Part shown: positions 18,455 through 26,307 of the stretch, piece by piece
Numbering within the stretch: position 1 is the first letter of the stretch
Layout: each line of letters opens with the position of its first letter
Source: Tatumella sp. JGM91
Lineage (GTDB): Bacteria > Pseudomonadota > Gammaproteobacteria > Enterobacterales > Enterobacteriaceae
DNA length: 64,000 nt
Assembly: GCF_018257575.1 (NCBI RefSeq)
Contig: NZ_JAERJP010000014.1
Coordinates: forward strand, 47,849 to 111,848
Direction of reading: 5' to 3'
Translations under genes and position numbers: made by a program
Notes under the pieces: generated by a model
Told to the model about the DNA's origin: nothing
Seen by the model: the letters and a program-made list of their open reading frames with translations, nothing else
Database searches by the model: none

Positions 18455-18649
18455 CTAGATGGCAGCGATTGTCCGTTGTTCCTTTCTTGCCATCGGTGCA
18501 CATATAATTCGCTCCAGACTCTCTATTGTTTTAAACGTGCAGGAGCAGGTTATATCCTGACACTGATAGTATGCTTCCTTGGTTGTATCGGTTAAGTAAC
18601 GGCTTGTACGAGTGTGGGCCGGCTTGTTACAGATCGGGCAACGCATCAT
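18455..18649 (-). CDS. Ogr/Delta-type zinc-finger phage late-gene activator
   Basis: A 64-residue protein matching the Ogr/Delta family of P2-like phages and their satellites. It has the four-cysteine zinc site Cys-X2-Cys-X22-Cys-X4-Cys (CPIC ... CQDITC) with the same spacing as P2 Ogr, and shares the HTRTSRYLT and CSCTF blocks with it. The start is the ATG at 18649 (MMRCPIC), behind AGGTGG; three further codons upstream are open but unlikely. Ogr proteins bind upstream of phage late promoters and recruit RNA polymerase through its alpha subunit. No other P2 structural gene is in the window, so this is an orphan from a decayed prophage or an adopted regulator. It is divergent from the first levansucrase gene, 292 bases away. 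Confidence 0.85.
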   Translation of the reverse strand: MMRCPICNKPAHTRTSRYLTDTTKEAYYQCQDITCSCTFKTIESLERIICAPMARKEQRTIAAI

Positions 18650-18819
18650 AAGTACCACCTATTTTTCACTGAATAATTTTAAAACAAAAAGAGGTATAAT
18701 TGATCAATCACTGCATTAATGATTATTAATAAATTAAAGATTCTATCTTCTTTTTATCTGGCTGTAGATACTTATTTATCCTCCCAAACAAAGCTATCAT
18801 TATCTGGTCTGTCACCCAC

Positions 18820-18861
18820 TACACAACAATGTATTTTTTTATAACGTGTTTTGTTGTGTGG
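18820..18861. promoter_or_regulatory. Spaced inverted repeat upstream of first levansucrase gene
   Basis: ACACAACAA (18821-18829) is the reverse complement of TTGTTGTGT (18851-18859), separated by 21 bases and centred about 100 bases before the levansucrase start. The second levansucrase gene has the same arms at the same distance. This suggests a dimeric regulator or an mRNA leader structure. The arms do not fit the TGT-N12-ACA pattern reported for P2 Ogr. Confidence 0.55.
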
Positions 18862-18892
18862 GTTATTACAAAATAGAATACGTTTTAATTAT

Positions 18893-18938
18893 ATTTCCCG
18901 ACGTGCTCTTATTAAACCTCATTCAATTACGGAGGTTT
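18893..18938 (+). promoter_or_regulatory. Conserved leader block and ribosome-binding site of first levansucrase gene
   Basis: About 46 bases ending in the strong ribosome-binding site ACGGAGG (18929-18935) are nearly repeated before the second levansucrase gene at 21493-21539. The shared parts include CGTG, the CCTCA segment and TACGGAGGTTT. The start ATG at 18942 follows at ideal spacing, which decides the start against the longer open frame from 18846. Confidence 0.6.
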
Positions 18939-18941
18939 AAA

Positions 18942-20189
18942 ATGAAAAACTTAATCGATAAAGTGAAAACGACTGCCTGGAGCCGTGCTGACGCCCTGAA
19001 AGTTCACAGTGATGATCCGACAACGACTCAGCCGCTGGTTGGCCTTGATTTCCCGGTAATGAGTGATGAGCTTTTTATCTGGGATACAATGCCATTAAAG
19101 AAATATGACGGGAATATTATTTCGGTAAACGGCTGGTCTGTCATTTTCACCCTGACTGCCGAGCGTCAGCCAGAAGTATATAAAGATGCTGACGGTAATT
19201 ATGATATTGACAGTGACTGGACCAATCGTCACAGCCGTGCCCGTATCTGCTACTGGTATGCAAAAGACAGTAAGAACTGGATCTATGGCGGGAAAGTCAT
19301 GGCCGAAGGGGTTTCCCCGACAACCCGTGAATGGGCCGGTACCCCTGTACTGGTAAACGAACAGGGTGATATTGAGCTGTATTACACCTGTGTTACCCCT
19401 GGTGCGACCATTGTCAAAGTGAAAGGAAAAATAGCGGCAGATGGCCGTGGCGTAACCCTTTCAGGGTTCACTCAGGTCACCGAATTGTTCTCTGCGGACG
19501 GATTCCTCTATCAGACAGAGCAGCAAAATGCCTACTGGGGATTCCGTGACCCCAGCCCGTTTGTCGACCCGAAAGATGGCAACCTGTATATGGTATTTGA
19601 AGGCAACGTTGCCGGAGAGCGCGGGTCACATATTATTACCAGCGACGATATGGGTGATATCCCTCCCGGTTACGAAGATGTCGGGGGTTCACGTTACCAG
19701 ACCGGCTGTATCGGATTTGCCGTTGCCAAAGATAAAGAAGGTAATGACTGGCAATTATTACCGCCACTAATTACTGCCGTGGGGGTTAACGATCAGACGG
19801 AACGTCCGCATTTTGTATTTAAAGACGGAAAGTATTATCTGTTTACTATCAGCCATAAATATACTTACGGTGATGGTGTTTCCGGGCCTGATGGTGTTTA
19901 TGGTTTTGTCAGTGATTCATTATTTGGCCCTTACCAGCCATTAAATGGTTCCGGATTAGTTCTCGGCAATCCGTCTTCTCAGCCTTATCAGACTTATTCG
20001 CACTGCGTGATGCCTAATGGTCTGGTGACCTCATTTATTGACAGTGTGCCTGAATCCGATGGCGGTTATCGTGTCGGCGGGACAGAAGCACCGACTGTTC
20101 AGCTGAAAATAAAAGGCAACCAGACGTTTATGGTGAAAGAGCTTGATTATGGCTTTATTCCGCCAACTGAAAACGTTGTTGTCAGGTAA
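18942..20189 (+). CDS. lsc: Levansucrase (GH68), copy 1
   Basis: A 415-residue glycoside hydrolase family 68 levansucrase, the same length as Erwinia amylovora Lsc and similar along its whole length. It splits sucrose and polymerises fructose into beta-2,6 levan outside the cell. The catalytic triad is in place: nucleophile Asp48 (FIWDTMP), transition-state stabiliser Asp203 (FRDPSPF) and acid/base Glu287 (NDQTERPH). There is no cleavable signal peptide, as in other Gram-negative levansucrases, which are nevertheless exported by an unclear route. The gene starts 292 bases from an ogr-like phage regulator and is followed after 42 bases by a phage holin gene. It differs from copy 2 at 59 of 415 aligned residues (hand count). 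Confidence 0.95.
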   Translation: MKNLIDKVKTTAWSRADALKVHSDDPTTTQPLVGLDFPVMSDELFIWDTMPLKKYDGNIISVNGWSVIFTLTAERQPEVYKDADGNYDIDSDWTNRHSRARICYWYAKDSKNWIYGGKVMAEGVSPTTREWAGTPVLVNEQGDIELYYTCVTPGATIVKVKGKIAADGRGVTLSGFTQVTELFSADGFLYQTEQQNAYWGFRDPSPFVDPKDGNLYMVFEGNVAGERGSHIITSDDMGDIPPGYEDVGGSRYQTGCIGFAVAKDKEGNDWQLLPPLITAVGVNDQTERPHFVFKDGKYYLFTISHKYTYGDGVSGPDGVYGFVSDSLFGPYQPLNGSGLVLGNPSSQPYQTYSHCVMPNGLVTSFIDSVPESDGGYRVGGTEAPTVQLKIKGNQTFMVKELDYGFIPPTENVVVR

Positions 20190-20200
20190 TTAACAATACC

Positions 20201-20222
20201 GCGCGGCTGATGTCGCGCTTTT
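20201..20222 (+). terminator. Weak hairpin between levansucrase and holin genes
   Basis: GCGCG (20201-20205) pairs with CGCGC (20214-20218) over an 8-base loop and is followed by four T. The short stem probably allows read-through, so holin could be transcribed with levansucrase at reduced level. Confidence 0.45.
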
Positions 20223-20231
20223 ATCGGGAAA

Positions 20232-20537
20232 ATGACTGTGGACATAAATAATATCGTGAATGCGGTTAAAGGTGTGGCTCGCGGAGATTCGGTTTTTTTC
20301 GGGGTTTTTATTTCCGTCTTTATGGCTTTATTACGGATGATCTATTCGGGACGAAATATTATAGAAACCTTACTTGAAGGCGGGATCTGTGGCTGCCTTA
20401 CCTTTGTCTCCGTATCTCTGATGAATTATTTAGGTGTTTCCAGCCAGCTGACTGTTTCGGTTGGCGGTTTTATCGGATTTATGGGTGTTAAAAAAATCAG
20501 CTTCTGGATCAATCGCATTATTATGAAACGAATCTGA
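20232..20537 (+). CDS. Lambda-S-type phage holin
   Basis: A 101-residue class I holin resembling lambda S. It has three hydrophobic segments (about 22-36, 46-65 and 69-85), the A-x-L-R-x-x-Y-S/G-G-R element between the first two (ALLRMIYSGRN, compare AYLRGRYNGG in lambda S), the GLSSNL-like segment GVSSQLTVSVGGFIGFMG, and a basic tail (INRIIMKRI). Holins form lesions in the inner membrane that release endolysin or other cytoplasmic proteins. The ATG at 20232 follows GGGAAA. No endolysin, spanin or other phage gene follows. Its place directly behind a levansucrase that lacks a signal peptide makes a role in enzyme release possible but unproven; it may simply be a prophage relic. Confidence 0.75.
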   Translation: MTVDINNIVNAVKGVARGDSVFFGVFISVFMALLRMIYSGRNIIETLLEGGICGCLTFVSVSLMNYLGVSSQLTVSVGGFIGFMGVKKISFWINRIIMKRI

Positions 20538-20648
20538 TTTCTTCACGGCGCTTGATCGCTGCGGGTAAATATCCGGCCGGGTAAGGGGGCTCTGTGCTCA
20601 TCCTTGGTTATAAATTTTTATGGGGAATACTGAGTTATCACCACATAA

Positions 20649-20665
20649 CCCTATACATTATAGGG
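20649..20665. repeat. Perfect 7-bp hairpin in the spacer behind the holin
   Basis: CCCTATA (20649-20655) and TATAGGG (20659-20665) with a 3-base loop. Function unknown. Confidence 0.4.
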
Positions 20666-20689
20666 CATTTCTAATATTTGTTAACATCG

Positions 20690-20796
20690 TGGTTTACATA
20701 AGTCACCCGGAGTACCCTGTCTGTTATCAGTAACAGTACCGGGCTCTGTAAGTGCCTTACAGCATCAGGCCGGGAATTTTCCCGGCCTGTTTTTTT
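20690..20796 (+). ncRNA. Candidate small RNA ending in a strong intrinsic terminator
   Basis: About 100 bases with no reading frame contain a hairpin CTGTTA/TAACAG (20721-20736), nested in a larger pairing that includes GTACC and GGTAC-like flanks, and end in a very strong terminator at 20766-20796. I do not recognise it as a known enterobacterial small RNA. It might instead be the untranslated tail of the holin transcript. Confidence 0.3.
20766..20796 (+). terminator. Strong intrinsic terminator
   Basis: Perfect 11-bp stem CAGGCCGGGAA / TTCCCGGCCTG (20766-20789, 2-base loop) followed by T7 after a single T/G junction. It closes transcription from the first levansucrase-holin unit or from a separate small RNA. 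Confidence 0.85.
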
Positions 20797-21415
20797 ATAT
20801 TTTTCCTCCTCCGGGTCCGGAAAACCAGCCTCTGCTCAGTGACCCTTCTCCTTTTATCACCGGCGTATCATAAAACACCGCGATTATCGTTTTGCCGACT
20901 GCCGGAACCCCCTCTCTTTATGGTCCATTCAGGTGTTTGCTGAGGGAAGATTTCGCTAAGGATCACCACAGGAAGGCGCGTAAACCCCATAACAGCCAGC
21001 AATTATCCGGCCGAAACCCGCAATCAATGACCACCGCACATCACCACCTTCCGTTAAGCGGGTTTACTTTATGGCTGCCGGGTGGCTATTCATTTTCCCG
21101 ATGGCAATTCCATTGAAATACAATTTCGTTTTCAGTCTTCATTCTGAATTGTACTGAGCCGCGAGCCGGATTAAGTACGGATCTCTGCAATCAGTGTTGG
21201 TCGGTGATAAGACACCATCAGGCAACTGCTCACCATTCCTGCCCGCAAGTCTTTTTACGTTATTGTTTCTGCAACAGGCTATTTCACGACATCCGATTAT
21301 CTGAAAAATAATATTTCTTATCACGGGAGGGTTATTTTTCTGGCAGGAAAAATAAAAAAACAGAACAGCATGTCATCCCGCTTATTTATTCACAAACGAT
21401 GTTATTTGTTCCTGC
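20797..21415. other. Non-coding spacer between the two levansucrase units
   Basis: About 620 bases with no credible gene on either strand; the short open frames have no family resemblance or good ribosome-binding sites. I looked for endolysin, spanin or transposase fragments and saw none. Confidence 0.5.
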
Positions 21416-21417
21416 CA

Positions 21418-21461
21418 CCACACAACATAAACTCCTTAATTTTCATTGTGTTTGTTGTGTG
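21418..21461. promoter_or_regulatory. Spaced inverted repeat upstream of second levansucrase gene
   Basis: CACACAACA (21419-21427) is the reverse complement of TGTTGTGTG (21453-21461), separated by 25 bases and ending 84 bases before the start codon. It corresponds in sequence and position to the repeat before copy 1. Confidence 0.55.
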
Positions 21462-21492
21462 AAAGCTGGCAAATCAGTGACTGATTTTTTTT

Positions 21493-21539
21493 ATTTCTCC
21501 GGCGTGTTTTTATGAAGCCTCACTTAACTACGGAGGTTT
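21493..21539 (+). promoter_or_regulatory. Conserved leader block and ribosome-binding site of second levansucrase gene
   Basis: Near-repeat of 18893-18938, ending in CTACGGAGGTTT just before the ATG at 21546. The DNA between this block and the inverted repeat is less alike between the two copies, so the block and the repeat appear to be separately conserved. Confidence 0.6.
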
Positions 21540-21545
21540 TTAATT

Positions 21546-22805
21546 ATGAAAAATTTACAAGATAAAGTTCAGACTACTGCCTGGAGCCGTGCGGATGCAC
21601 TTAAAGTCAAAGCGGATGATCCTACCACCACTCAGCCAGTGGTCAGCATTGACTTCCCGGTCATGAGCGATGAAGTATTTATCTGGGATACTCTGCCGCT
21701 GCGTAAATACGACGGTAACATTGTATCAGTGAATGGCTGGTCAGTTATTTTTACCCTGACCGCAGATCGTCAGCCATCTGAATATCTGGATGCCAACGGT
21801 AATTACGACATTTATACGGACTGGAACAACCGTCATGGCCGTGCCCGTATCTGTTACTGGTACTCTAAAGACAGTACTAACTGGACATTTGGCGGACGGG
21901 TAATGGCTGAAGGTGTATCACCCACCACCCGTGAATGGGCGGGTACTCCTATCCTGCTGAACGAAGATGGTGATATTGAGCTGTATTACACCTGTGTCAC
22001 TCCGGGCGCGACTATCGTTAAAGTTAAAGGTAAAATTGCTGCCGATAACCGTGGTGTGACGCTGTCCGGTTTCGAAGAAGTTATCGAGCTGTTTTCTGCC
22101 GATGGTTTCTACTACCAGACCGAACAACAAAACCCTTACTGGGGTTTCCGCGACCCGAGCCCGTTCATCGACCCGAACGATGGCAACCTGTATATGGTGT
22201 TTGAAGGGAACGTCGCCGGAGAACGCGGTTCACATGTCATTACCAGCGATGATATGGGTGATATTCCCCCGGGTTATGACGATGTCGGTGGTGCACGCTA
22301 TCAGACCGGTTGTATCGGACTGGCAGCCGCCAAAGATAAAGAAGGTAATGACTGGCAGTTGCTGCCACCGCTGATTACTGCGGTTGGTGTCAATGACCAG
22401 ACTGAACGTCCGCACTTTGTGTTTAAAGATGGTAAATACTACCTGTTCACCATCAGTCATAAATCAACTTATGCGGATAACCTGACAGGTCCTGACGGTG
22501 TATACGGTTTTGTCAGTGATTCACTGTTCGGGCCTTATGAGCCGCTGAACGGTTCCGGACTGGTATTAGGTAATCCGTCCTCTCAGCCATTACAGACCTA
22601 TTCACACTGTGTGATGCCAAATGGCCTGGTGACATCGTTTATCGATACCGTACCGGCCAGCAATGGTGACTACGACGGAGAGTACCGGATTGGTGGTACT
22701 GAAGCGCCGACCGTACAAATCAAAATCGAAGGCAACCGTACCTTTATGGTCAAAGAATTCGATTACGGCTTTATTCCGCCAATGGAGAACGTAGTCGTTA
22801 AATAA
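21546..22805 (+). CDS. lsc: Levansucrase (GH68), copy 2
   Basis: A 419-residue GH68 levansucrase, paralogous to copy 1. Catalytic Asp48, Asp203 and Glu287 are conserved, so both copies should be active. Relative to copy 1 it has 59 substitutions over 415 aligned positions and a 4-residue insertion near the C-terminus (in the [12 protein letters not shown] segment). No signal peptide. It has its own ribosome-binding site, leader and terminator, so it is an independent transcription unit rather than the end of the copy 1 operon. The same orientation and shared upstream elements indicate a tandem duplication including regulatory DNA, followed by divergence. Confidence 0.95.
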   Translation: MKNLQDKVQTTAWSRADALKVKADDPTTTQPVVSIDFPVMSDEVFIWDTLPLRKYDGNIVSVNGWSVIFTLTADRQPSEYLDANGNYDIYTDWNNRHGRARICYWYSKDSTNWTFGGRVMAEGVSPTTREWAGTPILLNEDGDIELYYTCVTPGATIVKVKGKIAADNRGVTLSGFEEVIELFSADGFYYQTEQQNPYWGFRDPSPFIDPNDGNLYMVFEGNVAGERGSHVITSDDMGDIPPGYDDVGGARYQTGCIGLAAAKDKEGNDWQLLPPLITAVGVNDQTERPHFVFKDGKYYLFTISHKSTYADNLTGPDGVYGFVSDSLFGPYEPLNGSGLVLGNPSSQPLQTYSHCVMPNGLVTSFIDTVPASNGDYDGEYRIGGTEAPTVQIKIEGNRTFMVKEFDYGFIPPMENVVVK

Positions 22806-22819
22806 CCCCCCCCCTCTCA

Positions 22820-22853
22820 ATGCTGACGCAGCCAATGCTGCGTCAGCATTTTT
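22820..22853 (+). terminator. Intrinsic terminator of second levansucrase gene
   Basis: Perfect 12-bp stem ATGCTGACGCAG / CTGCGTCAGCAT (22820-22849) with a 6-base loop, followed by TTTT, 15 bases behind the stop codon. Confidence 0.88.
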
Positions 22854-23266
22854 CTGCGTTCAGCCATCTTTTTTCCCGGTTATTCCGTTTCCTGTTGTTC
22901 TCTGCCAGCCCGGTCGCTGCCATAAACAGTTCTTCCCCCGCCGCGCGATTAACCGCTATCCGTATCCGCCAGTCCGCAGGCCACCGGAAAAATCTGCCTG
23001 CCAGCGCCGGCCACGAAGCAGTGACAGCAGGGATTACCCGTTGAACGGGTCGCCGGTATATCAGCTCAGGTTCCCCGTTGTGGCAGTCTCTGCCACACGG
23101 CGGATAACCGGCGAAATAGCAGTACTCACCGGCCATCGAATACAGTTCTGTTACAACAGGGGGGATCACAGGCGTGCAGTAAAAAGAGCAGAGTAACCGC
23201 TAACTATTCACAGAATAAAGAGAGAGTAAAGGAACAGACGGCAGGCCCGTCGCCTGCCAGTCCTTG
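22854..23266. other. Spacer without a recognisable gene
   Basis: About 410 bases between the levansucrase terminator and lpxP. A minus-strand open frame (22843-23169) begins with GTG, overlaps the terminator and has no recognisable family, so I do not call it. Confidence 0.5.
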
Positions 23267-24187
23267 TCAGAGATATAACGAAGCTTCACCCATCGGCCGG
23301 GTCTTAAAACGCCGGTGAACCCACATATACTGCTCCGGCGCCCGCATAATCTCTTTCTCAATCACACGGTTCATATACGCAGCTGCCAGGGTTTCTGTGG
23401 AAGGAAAATCCTGCAACGGGGCTTCGATATGTAATTTATAGCCTCTGCCGTCCGATTTACGTACCAGCGTAATGGTCAGTAATTCTGCGCGGGATAAACG
23501 CGACAGCACATAAGTCCCGTTAGTGGTGGCGACATTATCCACCCCGAAAAACGGAACAAACGAACTGCCTTTACTGCCGTAATCCTGATCAGGGGCAAAC
23601 CATACGGCTTCACCCTGTTTCAGTTTACTGACCATTCCGCGCAGATCCCTGCGGTCAATCATCTCTTTATTCGAGCGCAAACGACCACGGGTCTGTATCC
23701 ACTCCATCAGCGGATTATTGTGCGGACGATACGTTGCCATCATCGGCTGGCAAATCCCCATCACCCTGCCACCCAGCTCAAGAGACATAAAGTGAACACC
23801 CACACACATGACTCCCCGCTGATTAGCCTGAGCCTGTTGCAGATTTTGCAGACCTTCCACCTCAAACCATTTGCGGATTCGTTTATCTGACCAGAACCAC
23901 GCCATACCGGTTTCGATAAGGCCCAGTCCGAGAGATTCAAAATTTCGTTGCAGAAACTTTTCCTGGTCCTGCTGACTCATCCCTGGAAAACACAGCCGGA
24001 TATTCTGGCGGGCAATAGATTTACGTCTTTTCAGGAAGGGCTGTGACCATGAACCAAGCGATTTTCCCAGCCACAGTAGCAGCGGATAAGGCAACTGAAC
24101 AAGGCACCACAAAATGCCCATACCCAGCCATAACATAAAATATTTGGGATTCAGGAAGCTAAGTTTGAATCCACGACTCTTTTTCAT
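23267..24187 (-). CDS. lpxP: Lipid A palmitoleoyl-acyltransferase LpxP
   Basis: A 306-residue inner-membrane acyltransferase, the same length as E. coli LpxP. It adds a secondary acyl chain to Kdo2-lipid IVA during lipid A synthesis. The HX4(D/E) catalytic motif is His132-Glu137 (HFMSLE). It is closer to LpxP than to LpxL: the stretch VHFMSLELGGRVMGICQPM and FAPDQDYGSKGSSF follow the LpxP sequence. An N-terminal membrane helix (about 16-40) is present. In E. coli lpxP is cold-induced; cspA is also in this window but unlinked. It is monocistronic with a long AT-rich upstream region. Confidence 0.92.
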   Translation of the reverse strand: MKKSRGFKLSFLNPKYFMLWLGMGILWCLVQLPYPLLLWLGKSLGSWSQPFLKRRKSIARQNIRLCFPGMSQQDQEKFLQRNFESLGLGLIETGMAWFWSDKRIRKWFEVEGLQNLQQAQANQRGVMCVGVHFMSLELGGRVMGICQPMMATYRPHNNPLMEWIQTRGRLRSNKEMIDRRDLRGMVSKLKQGEAVWFAPDQDYGSKGSSFVPFFGVDNVATTNGTYVLSRLSRAELLTITLVRKSDGRGYKLHIEAPLQDFPSTETLAAAYMNRVIEKEIMRAPEQYMWVHRRFKTRPMGEASLYL

Positions 24188-24728
24188 ACCAGTACCACCA
24201 ATTCATAAGCAGAGATCGCGCTACGTCCACTAACTAAGACAAGCCCGCGGATAAATAATTCAGAAACCATAATGTAACAATTTAGGTCCGTGACTATCTT
24301 TCCGGAAACTAATGGTATGGTCTTTAACGGCGAGATGATATAGGAAATATGAGCAGTTACGAATAATTATTGAATTACCCGCGGTTATTCGCCACCCTGT
24401 GGTTACATACTGAGCACTATAGAGATGTATCCGTTTGTTTTATTAAAATATTTATAAAATATGGTTACTATCGGTAAACGTCTGAACAATGACACCCCGA
24501 CAGGAAGTTTTTATATTACGGTAACGAAACCAGTAAATATCAGCTTCAGATAACGCCGATATGACATTAATGATTTTAATTAATTAAATTCTGATACTTA
24601 TCAGAACAATATCTTTTTTTTCGCTGCCAGTCCGCCGAAAGCACGGTTGCTGAAGCAGGATGACATCAGGTTTTGTCATACTGCTGTTTGTTCAACAGGT
24701 TAACGTTTAATTGTGTAAAGGCTGCCGA
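24188..24728. other. AT-rich divergent spacer between lpxP and the chloride channel gene
   Basis: About 540 bases, markedly AT-rich, holding the divergent promoters. I see no reading frame, known small RNA or clear operator. Confidence 0.5.
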
Positions 24729-25964
24729 ATGATCACGTCATATAAATTTTCCGGAGTCGTTGTACTGACCGGGCTGTTATCCGGGCTGGGGGGCATGCTG
24801 CTGGCGATGTTATTACACTCAGTACAACATCTGGGTTTTGGCTATAGCCAGCATATGATCATCAGTGCAGAAAGCTTTTTACAGGGTGTCAGTGCTGCAA
24901 GCCCTGAACGGCGTGTTACTGCACTGCTGTGCGGTGGTCTGATTGCCGGAATCGGCTGGTGGCTGCTGGCCCGTTACGGTAAACCCAGAGTGTCGGTTGC
25001 TGCCGCCGTAAAAGATATCCGCCATCCGATGCCTTTTATTACTACGCTGATCCATGCCTTATTGCAGATTATTACCGTCGGGCTGGGCTCTCCCCTCGGA
25101 CGTGAAGTTGCCCCGCGGGAAATCGGTGCGCTGGCTGCAACGTCTCTGTCACGGCGTTTTCAGCTGCCGGCGGAACAAAGTAAAGTGATTATTGCCTGCG
25201 GTGCAGGCGCAGGTCTGGCCGCTGTCTATAACGTCCCGCTGGCGGGGGCGCTGTTTACCCTGGAAGTGCTGTTGGTTTCTTTCCGCGGGTCCTGTGTACT
25301 TGCGGCATTGGTGACCTCCGCCATTGCCGCACTGGTTGCCAGTCTCGGTCTGGGAAGCGGCTCTCAGTATCATTTTACAGCGCCTGTCGCGGATCATTCT
25401 CTGATACTCTGGGCGATAGTGACATCTCCCCTTTTCGGCTGCGCCGCCCATTTGTTCCGCCGTTACACCGCCCGTGCCCGTCAGGGGGTGAAAACAAACT
25501 GGCAAATGCCGGTGTTATGCCTGATGAGTTTTGGACTGACCGGTCTGCTGTCTGTCTGGTTTCCGCAGTTACCCGGCAATGGTAAAGGCCCGACCCAGCT
25601 GGCGTTGTATGGTGATCTGAGCGGTATGCTACCAGTCATTTTACTGGTACTGAAAATCATTTTAGTCGGTGCCGTATTACGCGCCGGGGCTGAAGGCGGC
25701 GTATTAACCCCCGGCTTTACTCTCGGCGCCCTGCTGGCGAGTATCCTGTTCAGTTGCTGTTCTTCATTTCTGCCGGCCAGCGATCAGGCCGGAATTGCCT
25801 TGATCGGTGCCGCAGCCTTTCTTGCATCCTCAATGCAAATGCCACTGACAGCCATTACACTGGCCGCTGAGTTTACCCATGCGGACGGTTCTCTGGTGAT
25901 CCCGATAATGCTGGCGGTTGGAGGCTCGTTTGCCACCTGTTACGCCATAGAGAAACTAAAATAA
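24729..25964 (+). CDS. CLC-family chloride channel/transporter (ClcB-like)
   Basis: A 411-residue CLC membrane protein with about ten hydrophobic segments. The frame is open from a TTG at 24711, but the ATG at 24729 has an AAAGG ribosome-binding site seven bases upstream. The selectivity and gating motifs are present: GSPLGREVAP (about 120-129), with Glu126 at the position of the gating glutamate of E. coli ClcA, and EGGVLTPG (about 321-328) for the GxFxP element. The size and the GREVAP variant suit ClcB more than ClcA. In E. coli these proteins help in extreme acid resistance by moving chloride in exchange for protons. No partner gene nearby. Confidence 0.85.
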   Translation: MITSYKFSGVVVLTGLLSGLGGMLLAMLLHSVQHLGFGYSQHMIISAESFLQGVSAASPERRVTALLCGGLIAGIGWWLLARYGKPRVSVAAAVKDIRHPMPFITTLIHALLQIITVGLGSPLGREVAPREIGALAATSLSRRFQLPAEQSKVIIACGAGAGLAAVYNVPLAGALFTLEVLLVSFRGSCVLAALVTSAIAALVASLGLGSGSQYHFTAPVADHSLILWAIVTSPLFGCAAHLFRRYTARARQGVKTNWQMPVLCLMSFGLTGLLSVWFPQLPGNGKGPTQLALYGDLSGMLPVILLVLKIILVGAVLRAGAEGGVLTPGFTLGALLASILFSCCSSFLPASDQAGIALIGAAAFLASSMQMPLTAITLAAEFTHADGSLVIPIMLAVGGSFATCYAIEKLK

Positions 25965-26307
25965 CGATATTGCTTATCGCGGGGAGGCCGCCCGGAATCC
26001 CTGCTGTCTGACGACGCGAAGAGCAGCGCCGCCGGGCCTCTTCCGTTTTCGATGTCCGCCATTCTCAGGCCCGCAACTACCACAGCGGGGCAGCTATCTT
26101 ATTCCCTGTATTCTGCTGATTTAACCGGCCACAGACGATAAGCCGCTGCCGCCGGGGTGAAACACGCACGGTTCTCCGCGGGCCTGTCACCACCCGTTCC
26201 TGTCGAAACTTTGTCCGGCTGATGACGCAGGGTACGGAATTATCCGTGTGCTAATTTCCTGTGCAGTGCTAGAGTTAAACTGACGATAACCAGTGACAGG
26301 AGTGGAC
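25965..26307. other. Spacer before the metallophosphoesterase gene
   Basis: About 340 bases with no supportable gene. The only feature seen is the ribosome-binding site GGAG at 26299-26302 for the next gene. Confidence 0.45.

Noticed and set aside
18820..18861. Reading the lsc upstream inverted repeat as a P2 Ogr binding site
   Set aside because: The TGT-N12-ACA spacing is not met in either copy.
20797..21415. Search for an endolysin or spanin partner of the holin
   Set aside because: No lysozyme, transglycosylase or spanin pattern in any frame.
22843..23169. Minus-strand 108-codon open frame behind the second levansucrase gene
   Set aside because: Starts with GTG, overlaps the levansucrase terminator, has no ribosome-binding site and no recognisable family.
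23267..24187. Calling this gene lpxL
   Set aside because: The region around the catalytic His and the DQDYGSKGSSF segment follow LpxP rather than LpxL.
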